Positions 12,201 to 27,200 of a stretch of 64,000 nucleotides of DNA are shown piece after piece. The stretch's first letter is position 1. Each line of letters begins with the position of its first letter. The stretch is from the NCBI GenBank assembly GCA_037783415.1, contig JAZGTN010000214.1, positions 682,001-746,000 of the forward strand, written 5' to 3'. This DNA comes from Leptasterias polaris. Its lineage: Eukaryota; Echinodermata; Asteroidea; Forcipulatida; Asteriidae. The translations under genes were made by a program, and so were the position numbers. The notes below the pieces were generated by a model. That model did no database searches, had not been told where the DNA came from, and worked only from the letters and a program-made list of their open reading frames with translations.

Positions 12201-15200
12201 ACGACACTAAAGATCTCTGGGGCAAGTGCCCAAACTTGTAGTGCCCACCAACTTAATTTTTGAAAAAAAAGATACTTAATTGCAGATAGCCAAAATTGTC
12301 AAATCAAGGCCAAGCTTCATATAGTGGGGTGGCATAGCATTTTTTTTCTAGTGGACTTTTTGATAAAAACCCCAACAAAAGAGCACAGTTGATGAAATAT
12401 CCTAGCTATGCCACTCCTTTGAAAGAGCTGCCAAGCAAAACATTCTGCTTAACAAGTTTGCATGCTCAGCATAATTTAGCAGAAAACCAGTCACCACCAC
12501 TAAAAATCTTATGGTGTTCAATTGGTAACCTGCTCAGCAGCCATGTTTTTCTTAGCTTAGCAAATTTGTGTGCTACTGCAACTTTATAAAGTTGGCTGTC
12601 AGATTATACAATTTTGCTTCTAGAGAAATAAAACAAACCTCAGGAATGGATGGTGTTTTTAAGATTGTTGGATTTATTGTTCTTCATCCTCAGGTATGCT
12701 ATTGGAATGACAGGGCAGAATGTTCTTGATGATGCTCAGGAGTACGTGAAAACAATGAAGAGATGGGCCGACAGATTCCTTCAACCTTATCCCAAACAGA
12801 GTGCAACGGTCGATATCAAAATGTAATATGTTGACTTTTGCAAATTATTTTTAGTTTTATTTTTCTTTTCTTCTTCCTTTTTTTAGGGAAGGGCAGGGGT
12901 ATTTTTTTTTGGAAAAATACACATAGCTGGCTTAAGTGGTAACTTGATTGTCAAACTGTAAAGTGCTGTAAATGGTTGGTGAAGTTTGTGGTTAATGGAG
13001 TGTTGCTTCACCGAAGACACAAATATAAATAAATTCCTTGGAAAACAAAATTGTGACAAATTGTAAATGCTGCAAGGATGAAATTCAGCCATGTGTATTT
13101 TCACTTGCTATTGCTTTCCTCTTCAGTATTTTCACTTGCTGTTGTTTTCCTCCCCAGGTCTGGTCAGAATCAGACCGAGAAATTTAACGTCTGCGTTTCT
13201 CGCATTCGAGATATTGAGGAAACGGTCTGGTCTCCACGATGGGGTACAAAGGGAAAGGTGGACCTGACAGTAGAAGTTAAGGTAGGTAAAAAGAGGTAGG
13301 GTACTAGACTGCACTTTTGTGCAGTGGTCAAACTTGTGGTGGGGGAGTGTCGGGAGAGGTTTTTAAACTTATTTTTAGAATCTGGAAACTATTAATTTTA
13401 GTTGTGTCTTCGATAATTAACCATATCACCGTAGAAAAAAATCATTATAACCCTCAGAGCTACCTTGCAAGTTAGACCAAAGTTTTGCATCTGAAACAAC
13501 ATTATAGTTTGATACTTGTTACTTTTTTACAGAACTCGGGAAAGTACTGAGTATACAGTGCTTAACACACATCGGTGTAAGGGTAAAAAACAAAAGTACA
13601 AATTATATATTCTTTATCCCCGAGGCAAAAATTGACATCTATTAAATCGTTGCGGTACCCACTGCCAAGGATTCAAACTGCCTCTAGCCATGGGGCTAGC
13701 TCAGTGGTCTAGTGGTAAGACATCTGCTCTAGCAAAGCAAGGTCGAGGGTTTGAATGTCACCCGAATGATTTGCCTGTGGATTTTTTTTCACAGAATTCG
13801 GGAAAGTACTGAGTATACATTGCTTAAAAAAGACATCAGTGTAGGGGTAAAAACAAATTAGAAAGAAAACTCTGGGTTAAAGGTTAACAAAATAAAAATA
13901 AATTATAACCAAGATTGAATTGTGTTTACACATTCCGATGCTATAAAGAGTCCGTTGTAACCAATTCCCTGCAGATACATCAACAACGATCTCAAGAAAC
14001 CAAACGTCAGATGACTGTCCCCCTGGAGCTTAAAACGGGTCGTCAGACGAACTCCATCGAGCACAGAAGCCAGGTAATATGCAGTTTCAAACTTTCATCA
14101 TTTCATCAAGGGTTTGTTCTTCATCTCAGAATATTTGTGTCTGTGCCTAATTGTGCACTCCTGCACGGGGGGTAGGGTGGTTGTACGCGTACATTACAAA
14201 CACACAGCTTTACTCTTGCAAGGAGAGTGGTGCGGTTGTATGAAGCTGATAGTTTAAAAGGTTAAAATGGCTTAATTTTTTAGCTTTTCAAGAAAGAAAC
14301 ACCTATCATACAGATTCTCTGGGAGAAAACATTGACTTACAAAATGATCTGCTCATGAGCAATCAACAAATGAATGTTTAATGGTAGCATGTCTTAACCA
14401 AACTATACTTTCACTTGCCAAGCAAATTCAAGTGAAATAAATTCCTTTCTGTTTTGTGTTTTTGTAGTTGGTGTTGTACAGTCTCATGCTAGGTGACATC
14501 CACAGTGGTGCATCCAGTGACCTTGGGATGTTACTGTATCTTAAGACAGGTGCAATGATGGCAGTCCCCGCTACACACATGGATAAAAGAGGTCAGTAAG
14601 ATGGGGAGTGGCAAAGGGGGAAGATGGGGAGTGGCCAAGGGGGAACATGGGGAGTGGCCAGGTGGGAACATGGGGAGTGGCCAGGTGGAACATGGGGAGT
14701 GGCCAGGGGGAGATGGGGAGTGGCCAAGGGGCAAGATGGGGAGTGGCCAAGAGGGGAAGATGGGGGAGTGGCCAAGAGGGGAAGATGGGGGAGTGGCCAA
14801 GGGGGAGATTGGGAGTGGCCAAGGGGGGGGGGGGAGAATTGGAGTTGCCAAGGGGGGGAGTAGATTTGGAGTTGCCAAGGGGGGGAGGAGATGGGGAGTG
14901 GCTAAAAATCTTCTGTTCGTGAGCAAGGTTGCCCTGTTCATATTCCTTGTGAATCAGCTCAAAATAACCATGTTACTGTCCCCTTGATACATTGCTTAAC
15001 AATTAATGTTATTTAAAATAATGTTATTCGGGTATGCCCACAAAAACAGACCTTGCTCATGATGTGAAGTCCTTGGTGGAACAAGAAACATTACCAAAAC
15101 GTCTTGACAGTCGCATACTGGTGTGTAATTAGCAAAAGCATTCTTAACCTTTTCACATATTCCACCAGTGACATCACATGTAATACGTAATGAGCCAGGT

Positions 15201-18200
15201 TTGATTTTGTTGGCATTCACAGAGAGCATTACTTAAAGGAAGTCAATTTGAAAAGAAAATATATAAAGTGGTCACAACAGGTATATATTTGTAGTTAATT
15301 TCTTGTTTTTGATTTTAATTTTTTTGATTTTAGTAACAATTTTTGACATGGCATAACAATTGAGGCAGTATAGCACACATCTTGTAAGCATTAGCGCACA
15401 CTCATTGTTATGAGTGCGTTAATGAACTCAAGAAGAAATGTTCAATTTTAGGTTATTTTTCTTCTCTAAATTCTTGTTATTCTTGTCTTTTGATCAGAGC
15501 TTATTCATCTTAGGAACCAGCTCGCCTACTATCTGTCCCTTCGAGCCAAGTCATCAAACGATGGTGGATGGACATTGCCGAGACTCCCAGCTGCCATTGA
15601 AGACAGCTTCACATGCGGACACTGCCCTCATGTGGTGAGCTGCTCACTTCTACAAAGGTAAGAATATTATGCTCTCATTTTGTCTTTAGTTGATTCCTAG
15701 GTGATGGTGAACAATCTGCTTCAGAGGTCGTGTGATTATGATGGTACTATTAGACGTGTTGCTGGTTTTTTTTTATTGTGGTTCAACAAAGAAAAAGTTC
15801 ATATTTTAGAGGGAAAAGCGTTTAATGTAGAGCCAGAGTGTGATTTATTGTTAATAGAGAATTCCAACTTCAATAACAGCTTTTACGTGATTTACAACAC
15901 ACTAACTAGTTACTAGAGATGGCCGTTCACACTCTTATGTCTGCATGGAATGCAAATAAACTAAAACAACAAATGTGAGCTCAACATATTTTTTAATGAA
16001 GTGAACAGAAAAAACAAGACAAATTTGAATCTTAAGATTGTACCAAGAAAGGTCCAGTATCTGCCATTCTAACTAATAATATTTTTTTCTCATGCACTTT
16101 TAAAGGCAAAGTATACCTTTGGTTTTTGTTTGTTTGTTTTAATCCTACATAAATAAAGATATATATACAATAAAACTAACCTGTGAAAATTTCATTTCAA
16201 AAGGTGGTCGCGTTTTTGAGGTATCGCTGAAAATCCAGAGCAAATATGTCCACGAAAGAAGAATAATCCCTATTAGGAATACACAATATTCTGAGTCTCA
16301 GATTCAAATTTTGGGGCATAAAAACGGATATTTTGTGTACATAACCATGTTAATTACTTCAAAATGAAATGATTCTCAAAATGCTTTATACTATCGAAAG
16401 CTGCTGTACTTTCAACCATTAGGTTTTTATTGCCATATTCTAATGAGTGATTACCAAACATATACATTCCCTTTAACATTGTTAAAACATTATTTTCCTC
16501 ATACATGTATGTATCTAAAACTGTACACATCAACCACATTCACTATTTATTGCAAAATGCTCAGATGTAAGCGATGTTGCACATAAAAAAGGTGTCTCAG
16601 TCCAGGCTGACAAAAATTTTACAAGGATAATTGGGTGATTATCGTTTCAAACCCTCTGTTATTAGTGCTGTCTCTTTTAGTAAAACTTTGCAAGAACAAG
16701 TTGCTTAATGACATATGAAAGATATATCATGGTCGTTACAGTTTTTCCTTGTGTGTTTCAATGGATATGTTGTCATAGTAACAAGAGTTGTACTGAGAAA
16801 AAGAATGTTATCGTCTGCTAATGCTACAGCACTGCATAAACACCTATTGCCATACAGGTTAGTCCACCCTCATGTTGGGTCTGGGATTTTCTTGCGCTGC
16901 AACGGAACTATCAACGTCAAGCCGAAAATTGATGCGCAGGTAGCTTTAACTTGTTCAGTGCCAAGGTCGCAAATGTATAATCTATTTTATGTATTCTGAA
17001 AGTGCCAATATCGTACATGTATGATCTATTTTGTTTTACTCAAAAAGTGTCATAAATCGTACATGTGTGACCCATAATATGTTATTACGAGATGCGTTAT
17101 CACTCAAGAAATAGTTTTGATATTGGGATGTACCAAGACAGCACAAATCGGCGAGATCAGTTTTGTTTGGTGAGAAAAACTTTTTTTATACAGAATTCCG
17201 AAAAACCTAAAAAAGCTGGGCACTTTAGGTTCAAAACACGAAAAATAGCGGGCACTGAAAGAGTCAACTAAGAAATTGTGTAAATGTCGTAGAACAAGCC
17301 TCACCCCGACCAAACCATACCCATGTAACCCACAATCGCTCAACTCCCCAGGTGTATTGTGATGGCAGCATTAATATTCATGTACTGTACTTAAGTTGTA
17401 AAAGGGAAAGGGTGGGCCCTCAGCAGTATCCTTGATAGAGACGGGTAAAAAAAGTTCCACTCCAGCATTGTATACTGTATCCATAGAGTTATATAATAGA
17501 ACTAGGGAGGGTGCACTCGTCATTACACACGTAATCCCGCTGTCCCGCCGTGAGCGTAATTCCCTACATACATTAACAGATGTCCACTTACAAAGTGTTG
17601 GGTGTGTGGACTGGAGTGTGACCTGTGATATACGATGGGTCAGCACTATTTTCTCAATTGCAAAAAATGCTTTTTGTCAGGCCGCGTAGCATGGTTTTGT
17701 ACGCCCTCTAGTTCTATCATATAATGTGTCATACTGCCACCATGGTTGTCATGTTCCCTGTGTGCAATATCCCAAATGAATATATTCTCAATTACACTAG
17801 TGTGTGCCAAATAAGGGATCAGACTAATCTGCCCTTCCACCCTCAGTTTGGATATATAGACCTTTCTATTGTTGATAAACAGTTGTGACCAAATTCAACA
17901 TTTTCTGCAAACTTTCAATTGAATAAAATACCTTCCATGATTGGTTGCTTTGTTTCCAACAAATTCAACACATTTTTTGAATATTGTGTAACCTTGTCAC
18001 AAACAGTGGCTATCTGTTTTTGCTTTGCATTTTATAGCTTTCCATAGTTTTCCAACCTCGGTTGGCAAAAACTTGGGCTGTGATGTTGCAATAGAAAGGT
18101 CTATTGATTTGAATGAAAAATAAACAAGATGGCTGCAGCATGATGATGGGCTAAAATTGACCATCCTTGATTGAAAAGTAACACCTTACACTAATAACAG

Positions 18201-21200
18201 CTTTCATTTTTAATACAAATACAAACTTTATTTTTACATGCACAAAACCGTGTTTAAACTCTTACTGGAGTGACCATTTTAAGGCTCTGAAGGACCAAAG
18301 TATATAAAACAGCAGAGCAGAACAAATGAATAAAATATAGCCTGACCATCTGTATAATTAGACAAAGTCAAAATCTAGGAATAGAGGATTAATCAAAATC
18401 AAGTGGCAAGAGGCCATTGCGATAGGTCAGATACAGAATGCAAAAGGTTGTGGTTTGAATCCCACCGAATGCAGATGCAGGGCTCAAAATTAACACTTAA
18501 CCACAGGCCCGAGGCCAGTGTTTTTAATGGCGAGCAAGTGCATGACTGGACTGGCTAGTTGGTTTTGTGTTTCTTTAATTGAATAATAATACCTTTTTGT
18601 GTAACATCGTTGTGAAAAATGTTGACTGACTATGAATGTGATGAATATCTTTCATCAGTTCTGTTGAGTATTGAAGTCTGCTTGCATATCTGATAGATCT
18701 TCTCTTAGTGCTTGTTCAACTCATTTTTATTCTGGTCTTATAATACAAAAACTACTGGTCCAGTAAACATTTTGAGCTACAAGCCCTGTGATCTTGTGGA
18801 CTTTTCCCCTCAAATTCGAGCACAGAAAAGGTTAACTAGATTTTGTATTCATTTATTTATTCTTTGGGGTCCGCCATTGGATTGATAAGGTAAAATGTCG
18901 TCACCACGTGATAAAGAAAGGTTATGAGTTTGAATCCCGCCAAAGCGCCTACTGAATTCGTTTTTCTGTTGGACCATAAAAAAAGACTGAGTAATAGTTA
19001 AGTCAGATAAATGATGTTTGTAATTCTAGTTACAAATCTTTGAATTAACAATAAAATCACTTGATAATTACTTCTACACATGTAGTCACGGGCCAAATAA
19101 AACTAGCAAGAAATCTGATCATCAAATAATGATTTTATGATGCACTCTTGTCTCGTCCTGTCTCTGACTTGATTGTAAACCAAGTACCTACTGTTTCAGT
19201 TGTCCAGAGGTTTGTTACTCATCACTCGTACTCGTAGTAAACACAGTTCTTCATCACGCTCTTCTTATCAGCATCGACCTGGGAGATTGTGACATTGTTG
19301 AGTTGGCACATCTTCCCTGAAAGGTTGAAGGAGCGGCAGTTGGGATCTTTGGAGCAGGCCAGGCAGCACTGTATGGGGTTTTGGATGATGGTTTCCTTGA
19401 AGGTGTGGCCGAGCAGACAGTAGGAATGATGATCAGAACCAGTGGTTAGAGCGAAACAGCGTACGGGTGGAGTACATGTTTTCCGCTCACATAAGAATCG
19501 TCTATATGCTGTAGAGCATCCTTTATAATTCCACTCACCTCTGGAATACAAAAATGTTGCACACCCAAAACCACTGGCACTTATACCTGATATTTCGTTG
19601 TTGTATTCGTTTTGATCGAGGCATGTCCATTGACCATCACCTTGCACGTTGTATGTACATCCCAACCAGATATTCTTACCCATGTCTGTTATTTCTAAAA
19701 GTTCTTTAACCAAATTCAAAATGAACTCGTTCTCGGACTTCGAGTTGGGTATAGCCAGGTCACCTCCAGCATCGCGACATCGCTGACGAGCCGCATACCA
19801 GTCCAGCCGGGTGTTGGTTACCATTTCATAGCAAGAATGACTGAACTCCACCCAGCCATAAGGACATCCTGGTGACCCAATAACATTCACATCTAAACAC
19901 CCAACTATTATAAGCGACATCCAATAAACGAACATAGTTTTTGTAAACTGCGTCACTGCCGAATGAAACTGGTATTCAGTTGTTTCAGGTCAGAGCTCGG
20001 ACAGGGACTGAGATGTTGATGTTTCACATTTGGAGACCAGACTGCTTTCTAGTGTGAGATTGGGTCTGATTTATATAGTTTAAATTGTCACGGCTTACGT
20101 ACTCAAGGTCTGTGTGTATTACTTGTGAGTGCTTAATTTGATAGGTCTTGTATTTTTACAGTTTATCCTTGTGTGTTTCAATGGATATGTTGTCATCGTA
20201 ACAAAAAGAATTGTAATAAGATATGTAAATTTTTCATTACTGGAGGCCAGGTAGTGAGAGATTATATAGTTTTAATTGGGCTTACTCATCAAGGTCTTTG
20301 TGGATTATTTGTGAGTGCTCATTTATCTCTTTTGTCAATAAATTTGAAGTGTTACCATAACAACCAATGAAAAGATTAATAACTACAAGAAACGCAATTT
20401 CTCAAATTTAATTGGCTGGATATGACTTCCCAGTGTTTCTATGGCATCTTCCTATAATGACTGTTACATTTCATTTTTCATTTTCATATTAATTGTTATT
20501 AGTACACCTTTTTAAACTATTTATGTTGTCTTTACTTTTGTCGAGCATGTTTGGGTTATAGTTTGATCCTGCAGTATAAATATATAAACTAATTAACTCT
20601 AAAAATGCTTGACATAATCACAGTTGTGCATCATTGTTAAAAAAATATATATATAAACATATTTTATTGTTTATGATATTGACCATCTGCTGGCATAAGT
20701 ATAACATTTCTCCCGGCTGATGGTCATAAGCAAAAAAATAACCAACATTTATTAAACAATGCACAGCTGTGATTATATTTACATGTTGCCAGAAAAGGGT
20801 GATCAATTTGGCCACTATACTTGCCATAGCAAAGTCTTTTTATTAATGCCACCCATGTGGATAATCAATGCCACCCAAGTGGGTAATCAATGCCACCCAT
20901 CCATGTGGGTAATCAATGACCCACTTGGGTATTCAATGCCACCCACTTGGGTATTCAATGCCACCCATGTGGGTATTCAATGCCACCCATGTGGGTAATC
21001 AATGCAACCTACATGGGTAATCAATGCCACACATGTGGGTAATCATTGCTACCCATGGTGGTAATCAATGCCACCCATATGGGTAATCAATGCCACCCAT
21101 GTGGGTAATCATCAATGCTGCCCATGTGGGTAATCAATGCCACCCATCCATGTGGGTAATCAATGCCACCCATGTGGGTAATCAATTCCACCCATGTGGG

Positions 21201-24200
21201 TAATCAATGCCACCCATGTGGGTAGCACTTATGGACAGGCGTCTTGTTCTGCCAAACGCCAGACATAAATGACACAATTGACACAGTGATAAAAATGGCA
21301 GAAACTTGTTGATTTCCTGTCTCATAATGGGATTTCATTTGACGTCATAATCACAATGACCACAGTATTCTTGGTTGTACCAATTTGGGAGTCAATGTCC
21401 CCGTGTGTTTTACAGTGTAGTGCACGTTTTAGGCGACTTGGTGTTTACATTTAACTATAACTTGTATGTGCGATTTGACTCCCAAGGTGTCAACCTTGGC
21501 AGATTGTACATGTAGCCTTACGTGATGTTAGGGTCAATTGGACTTTGCGCTAGTTATCATTTCACTGAATTTGTGATTAGTCTATTGTTTTTTTTTAGAG
21601 CGGAGCTCAATAGATTGGTCTAGGAAAAGGAATCACAAGTTATGCTTTTTTAAAAAATTGAATCTTAATTTCTAACATGACCTATGAGCGACTGAAAGAC
21701 TATGAACATTCAAGTTTAATTGTTCACAAAACACCATTAAATTATTTACTCCACACAACATTTATTACGCTACACATATTATTATTATTATATTTTTTTT
21801 GCTTTATATATATATATATTTTTTTTTTTGGAGGGCGCGAATTTGTTTTGTAAAACAACATACATGTACATACATTTCTGTACATTGTATTTATGCAGTT
21901 TCAGCATTTAAAAGGCCTACTATTCTTAAGCAAGATACAACGTTTTTGACAATTTAAAACTCGCACATAACGCGTAAAAGTGCTATTTAATGAGATACAT
22001 TTGCTCTGACACAACAAAGAGAGCAGGCGCTGTAAGGAAAACTTGAATTCTTCCATCATGCACCCACCATCTGTCATGGTTTCTAGTGTACATCCTCTAT
22101 CCTTCAAATAGTTGTGCCAGGCATGAGCGAGCAGTGTTGATCACTAACAAAAATGTATAAGAATGCATTGCACCAAGACTATACATACATGTGTAGATAT
22201 ATACATTTGTCATATTTTAAAGTCCAGTCAATGTAAGGGGCCATTCAGAATAGTCAATGTTGAGTTTTTTTATTATTGTTTTTTCCCTGATTCTTTTGGA
22301 CCCACCCATCCTCCCCAAATTTCGATTTTTAAATATTGATTGGCTTCATAATACAATCTATAAACTGAAGAACAAAGTAATGCCTAAAATGAACCAGATA
22401 TTTTAGATCAAAGGTCTCCAACATCAGTAGTTTTTACTGGCTTTTTCTGGCATAAACAAACAACTTTGTAGTTAAATCAGGAATGAAATTGGGTACTTTT
22501 TCTGTTTCATTTCGTTTGTTAATTTAGGCCTTAATACTTTTTTTTATTAATAAAAATTGAAATTCGATTTTCAGTTATTTCTTTTGACCCACCCACCCAC
22601 AATTTTTGATTTTTTGTCCGTTAACATTGACTATTCTGAATGGCCCCTAACTACATCAAAACTTCATCAAAAGTGAAAAAACTTAAAATTTATTTCTTAA
22701 ACCTTTAAAATACTTTACTATTCCCATAATTTGAGTCTCTTGGGTTTTGTTTGATTGGAGTTAATTTTATTGTAAGTTTATTTTTCCACAAAGATGTCTG
22801 TAAAGCATTGAAATTTAAAGTTTTAATTTTTCTTGAATACGATCTATGGCCACTTGCAGCTGATTTTGCAAGACCACATTACAAGGAGTTAGATTGTTGA
22901 TTTTTTCCAGACTCAAATTAGATACCAAGAGAGGGCGCAATTCTGTGAAGGTCTATTGTCTGTTTTCTTAATTGGGAACAAGTGACTGAAAACTTATTGC
23001 AGGTAGGAGAATTGTCAAGCTAATCTGAAATCAGCCTTCTCATGTCTGCATTGTTAAAACAATTAGCTACTAATTACTTCAGATCATTCTGTTTGATGTA
23101 CATCTCTAGCACTGAGATTACTGTTTCCAAAAGCTCATTGGGATTACCCAATAATGGAAATGCCATATTTCAACATTTCTTAAAACTTGGAGCCTACTTT
23201 GGACTTTTTTGTCAGCGACGACTCTCACCCCAGTTATTGAGAGAAGAAAGTCTGACCATCAGAAAAACAAGTTTATCTTGAAGATTTTCACTCACTCATA
23301 CTCGTAGTAGACACAATTCTCTCTGCTCATCACCCTCTTCTTGTCAGCATCAACCTGGGAGATGGTGACATTGTTGAGTTGGCACATCTTCCCTGAAAGG
23401 TTGAAGGAGTGGCAGTTGGGATCCTTGGAGCAGGCCAGGCAGCACTGCATGGGGTTTTGGATGATGGTTTTCTTGAAGGTGTGGCCAAGCAGACAGTAGT
23501 GTTGGTCTTGGTGAGTAGAGTCCATTGTGGGAACTGTGAAACAACGAAGCGGAGCTCTGGGACACAGCTTTTGCTCACACATGACTTGTTTTACAACATC
23601 ACAGTTGGGAGTTCCCCATGCACCTTGGCTGTATGCCATCGTCAAACACCTCTCTTCAGTCCATTCTTTACTGCCCGATACTTCATCACTTTGAATGAAG
23701 TTAGTGTACTCGTTGTCCTTGCCATCCACGCATATCCATCCCACTGCCCCAACGGGATTAGTGCACCCAAGCCATACGTTCTGAGCTTTGTTTGCTGGAA
23801 AATAGTCTCTTTGCATTGTCCAAATGAAAGCGTTCTCGCTTTGGGAGTTGACGACCACTAAGTCAGCGTCCAGATCCATGCACAATTGACGAGCTTCTGA
23901 CCAGGTGTAGGTCAATGTGACATTGGGCGCTGCATAACAAGACTGACCGTGTTTGATCCATCCGTCGGTGCAGAAAGTAACAGCATATACTACCTTGACA
24001 CCAAGGAGCAGTAGCATGAGTATGCTTCTTTTGTAATGTGCCATTGTTGGTGAGCAATTAATTACTTGCGTTAAGTTGCAACAGATAATCAAGACAAATT
24101 GTTACATCTGATCAAAGATTCAGACAGTTCACCATTCATCTGATAGACTTTGTAGCTTTAGAGCGACTTTATACCAACGTGCCATTCGATGTGTTTAATA

Positions 24201-27200
24201 TTCGCGTGTCCATTAAAAAAGTCTACGTCAGTAAAAACTTCATTATTGGTGGTATAAGGTAGATCACTTTGAGGACTATGATCAATAAACCATTTCACTC
24301 ATTCTTTGATGCGCGGTATTTTTCTGATAAAACCAATTACTTCAACGCTTCTTGTGAGGTGATTGTAGGGCCTAATACTGAATCAAACCCTTGAAAGAGA
24401 TTTTGTTTTAATTGGCCACCATTGATTATATTTTCTTGTCTTGTGCGAGGGAAAGTTTTTCCATCAATACTCAATTTACAGTTCATTAAAATTGAGTCTC
24501 TATTAAAGGTATTATACAGGATTGGCAGAGCTGACAAAATAATCACAGACAGTGTTCATGTTTTGTGTAATCAACCAAAATGAAATAACAAACCTGTGAA
24601 AATTTGAGCTCAATTGGTCATCGAGGTCACGAGAAAATAGTGAAAAGAGACCTTATGTGTTTTCTGTTTTTCAAACATCGAGTTTATTATCGCGCGCGAT
24701 AAAAACTATTGTTTTACTCATTTCTCAGAAACGATAGCATTTTAGGCAGAAATATTTTAAGGAACCCTTTCTACCATTACTTACTTTAAATCATGTAAGT
24801 TATGTGTGAATCTGTGAACATTTGTGTTTTTCGATCCAAAAGTTGTTTTCACAGAAGTTCTGTTTACTATATTGCAATGATTTTCCTCTTAATCACGTAT
24901 GATTTGTCTTCGAAAAGATTCAAAATATCTGACAGTTTTTCTCAAGTGGGATGCTTGTGTAAATGAAGTTGTTTCTTTAGTGGTTGTCAAACTTTGTTGT
25001 TGTTCATACGCTGCTGATGTTCTTGATTTCTGTTATTCTTATAGAGCCTAATTAGTAGCTTTGGAATGTTTAAACTGAGATACACTCACTCGTATTCATA
25101 GTAGACACAGTTCTCCATCAAGTTATCTCCAGCGTTGACCTGGGAGATGGTAGCATTGTTGAGTTGGCACGCCTTCCCTGACAGGTTGAAGGAGCGGCAG
25201 TTGGGATCCTTAGAGCAGGCCAGGCAGCACTCTATGGGGTTTTGGATGGTGGTCTCCTTGAAAGTGTGGCCGTGCAGACAGTAGAGTTGGTCTTGATGAG
25301 TAACGGCAAAGCAGCGTAGTGGTAGAGTGAATCTCTTTTGCTCACACAGGATGTTCCTACTCTCATCACAGCTTACCAATGCCCATTGTCCAGATTGATG
25401 TCGCATGTTACAACACCCTGTCTCCAGACGGTCTAATGGGACATTCTTGTAGTCGTTCTTAAAAATGTCCACAAACTGCAATTGGTCACTGGTTGCATTA
25501 TCATACCTGCAGCCAAGCCACATGTTATGCGGGTTGGTATCTTCTGGTATCAGTTCTTTCTGTAAGTCCCAGATAAAGTCGTTTTCGGACTTTGGGTTTG
25601 GTACGGCCAGCTCACTTCCCGCATCAAGGCACACCTGACGTGCCTTATCCCATTTGATTGGTGTATTGGTGACCATCTTGTAGCAGGATTGTCCAAAATG
25701 CCTCCAACCAGAAGGACATCCATACGAGGGAATTGCTTCATTTACAGCTTGAGCGATGGATAGGCACAAAAAACCACCCACTAAAGCAAAAGTCATTTTC
25801 AGCGGCATTGCTTTTTGTTGCAGCTGCATTTAATCGTCTGGTTTGTGTTTCTGAAATATTCAAACTGCTGCTAGATGTTTCTTTCATATATCCAACACAA
25901 ACAAGTGTCCTCATAAGATTGCAAAGTTTCCTCATCCAATATCTTGGGACGTAAATTGTCTGTGTACAGTATTGTAGCGTAGTTTGTGACAATCTACACC
26001 TTACACGGCTGTGTGTGCCTTTTACACGATGGCATTTCTCAATTATTCAATGAGCTAGCCTTCAGCTGTAAATACCCCATCTGTTAATGATCCCAGCCAA
26101 AAACACTTTTATTAACTGGAAGATCATTGGAAGGCCTGGTTTTTACTCATAAAGTTAATGCATAAGGGCAAGGGCATAGCATGCAAATATCCGATATAAT
26201 GACGATGGCATTATCACAAAGTAATGGGCACGTTAAAGTGCATTAAAGGAGGGGGGGGGGGGTTTGCATAATTCACATTGGTAGGTTTAAATGTACACAG
26301 ATTCACACATAACAGTATAACACAACATTTTTGCTGGAAATGTTATCAGTTTCTAAAAATTAGTAAAACAATTTATTTTGATCTTGCAGGTTTGAAATCT
26401 GATTTTTTTTTTACAGTGAAAACTGTTATATGTTTTTTTTCTTTCTCAATTTCCTTGAAACTCTGATGACCAATTGAGCTTAAACTTTCATTGGTTTGAT
26501 GTTTTATTTGTATATGTTTAGTCACACAAAGTTCTGAAAGTAGTTTTTGACAATGATGGCCGCTTGTATTAAAGCACTTTTTTTATATAGATTATTCACA
26601 TTTTAAATGGTGTTTAAATTCAAACTAAAAAAGTCTGCAGCATTTCACCTTTGTACTATAATTAAATTTTCCAAAAGTTAAACCATGTAATTGTCAGCAG
26701 AGAAATAGTTGATTAACACTAATTGGTCAAACATACCCTTCTTTTCATGAAAACACAAAAACACGATGACCTTCTTTTGCATGCAACTCCCAAATCAAGT
26801 TATATATATAATATACAGAAATGTTCTGCTAACCAGTGAAATAAGCTTTATGTAAGCGCGGAATTCCCTGCTTCTGTAAGCGCTGATTCTTTGCTTATGG
26901 TAAGCATGAGCCATGAATCTGGGCCCTGATAACTTTGTAAAGGAAGTGGTCCTTGGTTTTGATTAATGTCAGAGTTTCTTCATAGACATGACCTTCAGTG
27001 TTATCTCTAATGACAGAACTGAGAGACACTCACTCGTATTCATAGTAGACACAGTTCTCCATCACGCTCTTCTTATCGACATCGACCTGGGAGATGGTGA
27101 CATTGTTGAGTTGACACATCTTCCCCGACAGGTTGAAAGAGCGGCAGTTGGGATCCTTGGAGCAGGCCAGACAGCACTGTATGGGGTTTTGGATGATGGT

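Noticed and set aside
14531..14987. Long overlapping open frames on both strands
   Set aside because: Stop-free only because of the 20-24-bp G-rich minisatellite.
20853..21232. CRISPR-like array of palindromic repeats
   Set aside because: There are no unique spacers; the unit is contiguous and the context is a metazoan intron.
23409..23861. 150-codon plus-strand frame over lectin B
   Set aside because: Antisense shadow of the conserved lectin coding sequence; a similar shadow occurs at 26988-27377 over lectin D.
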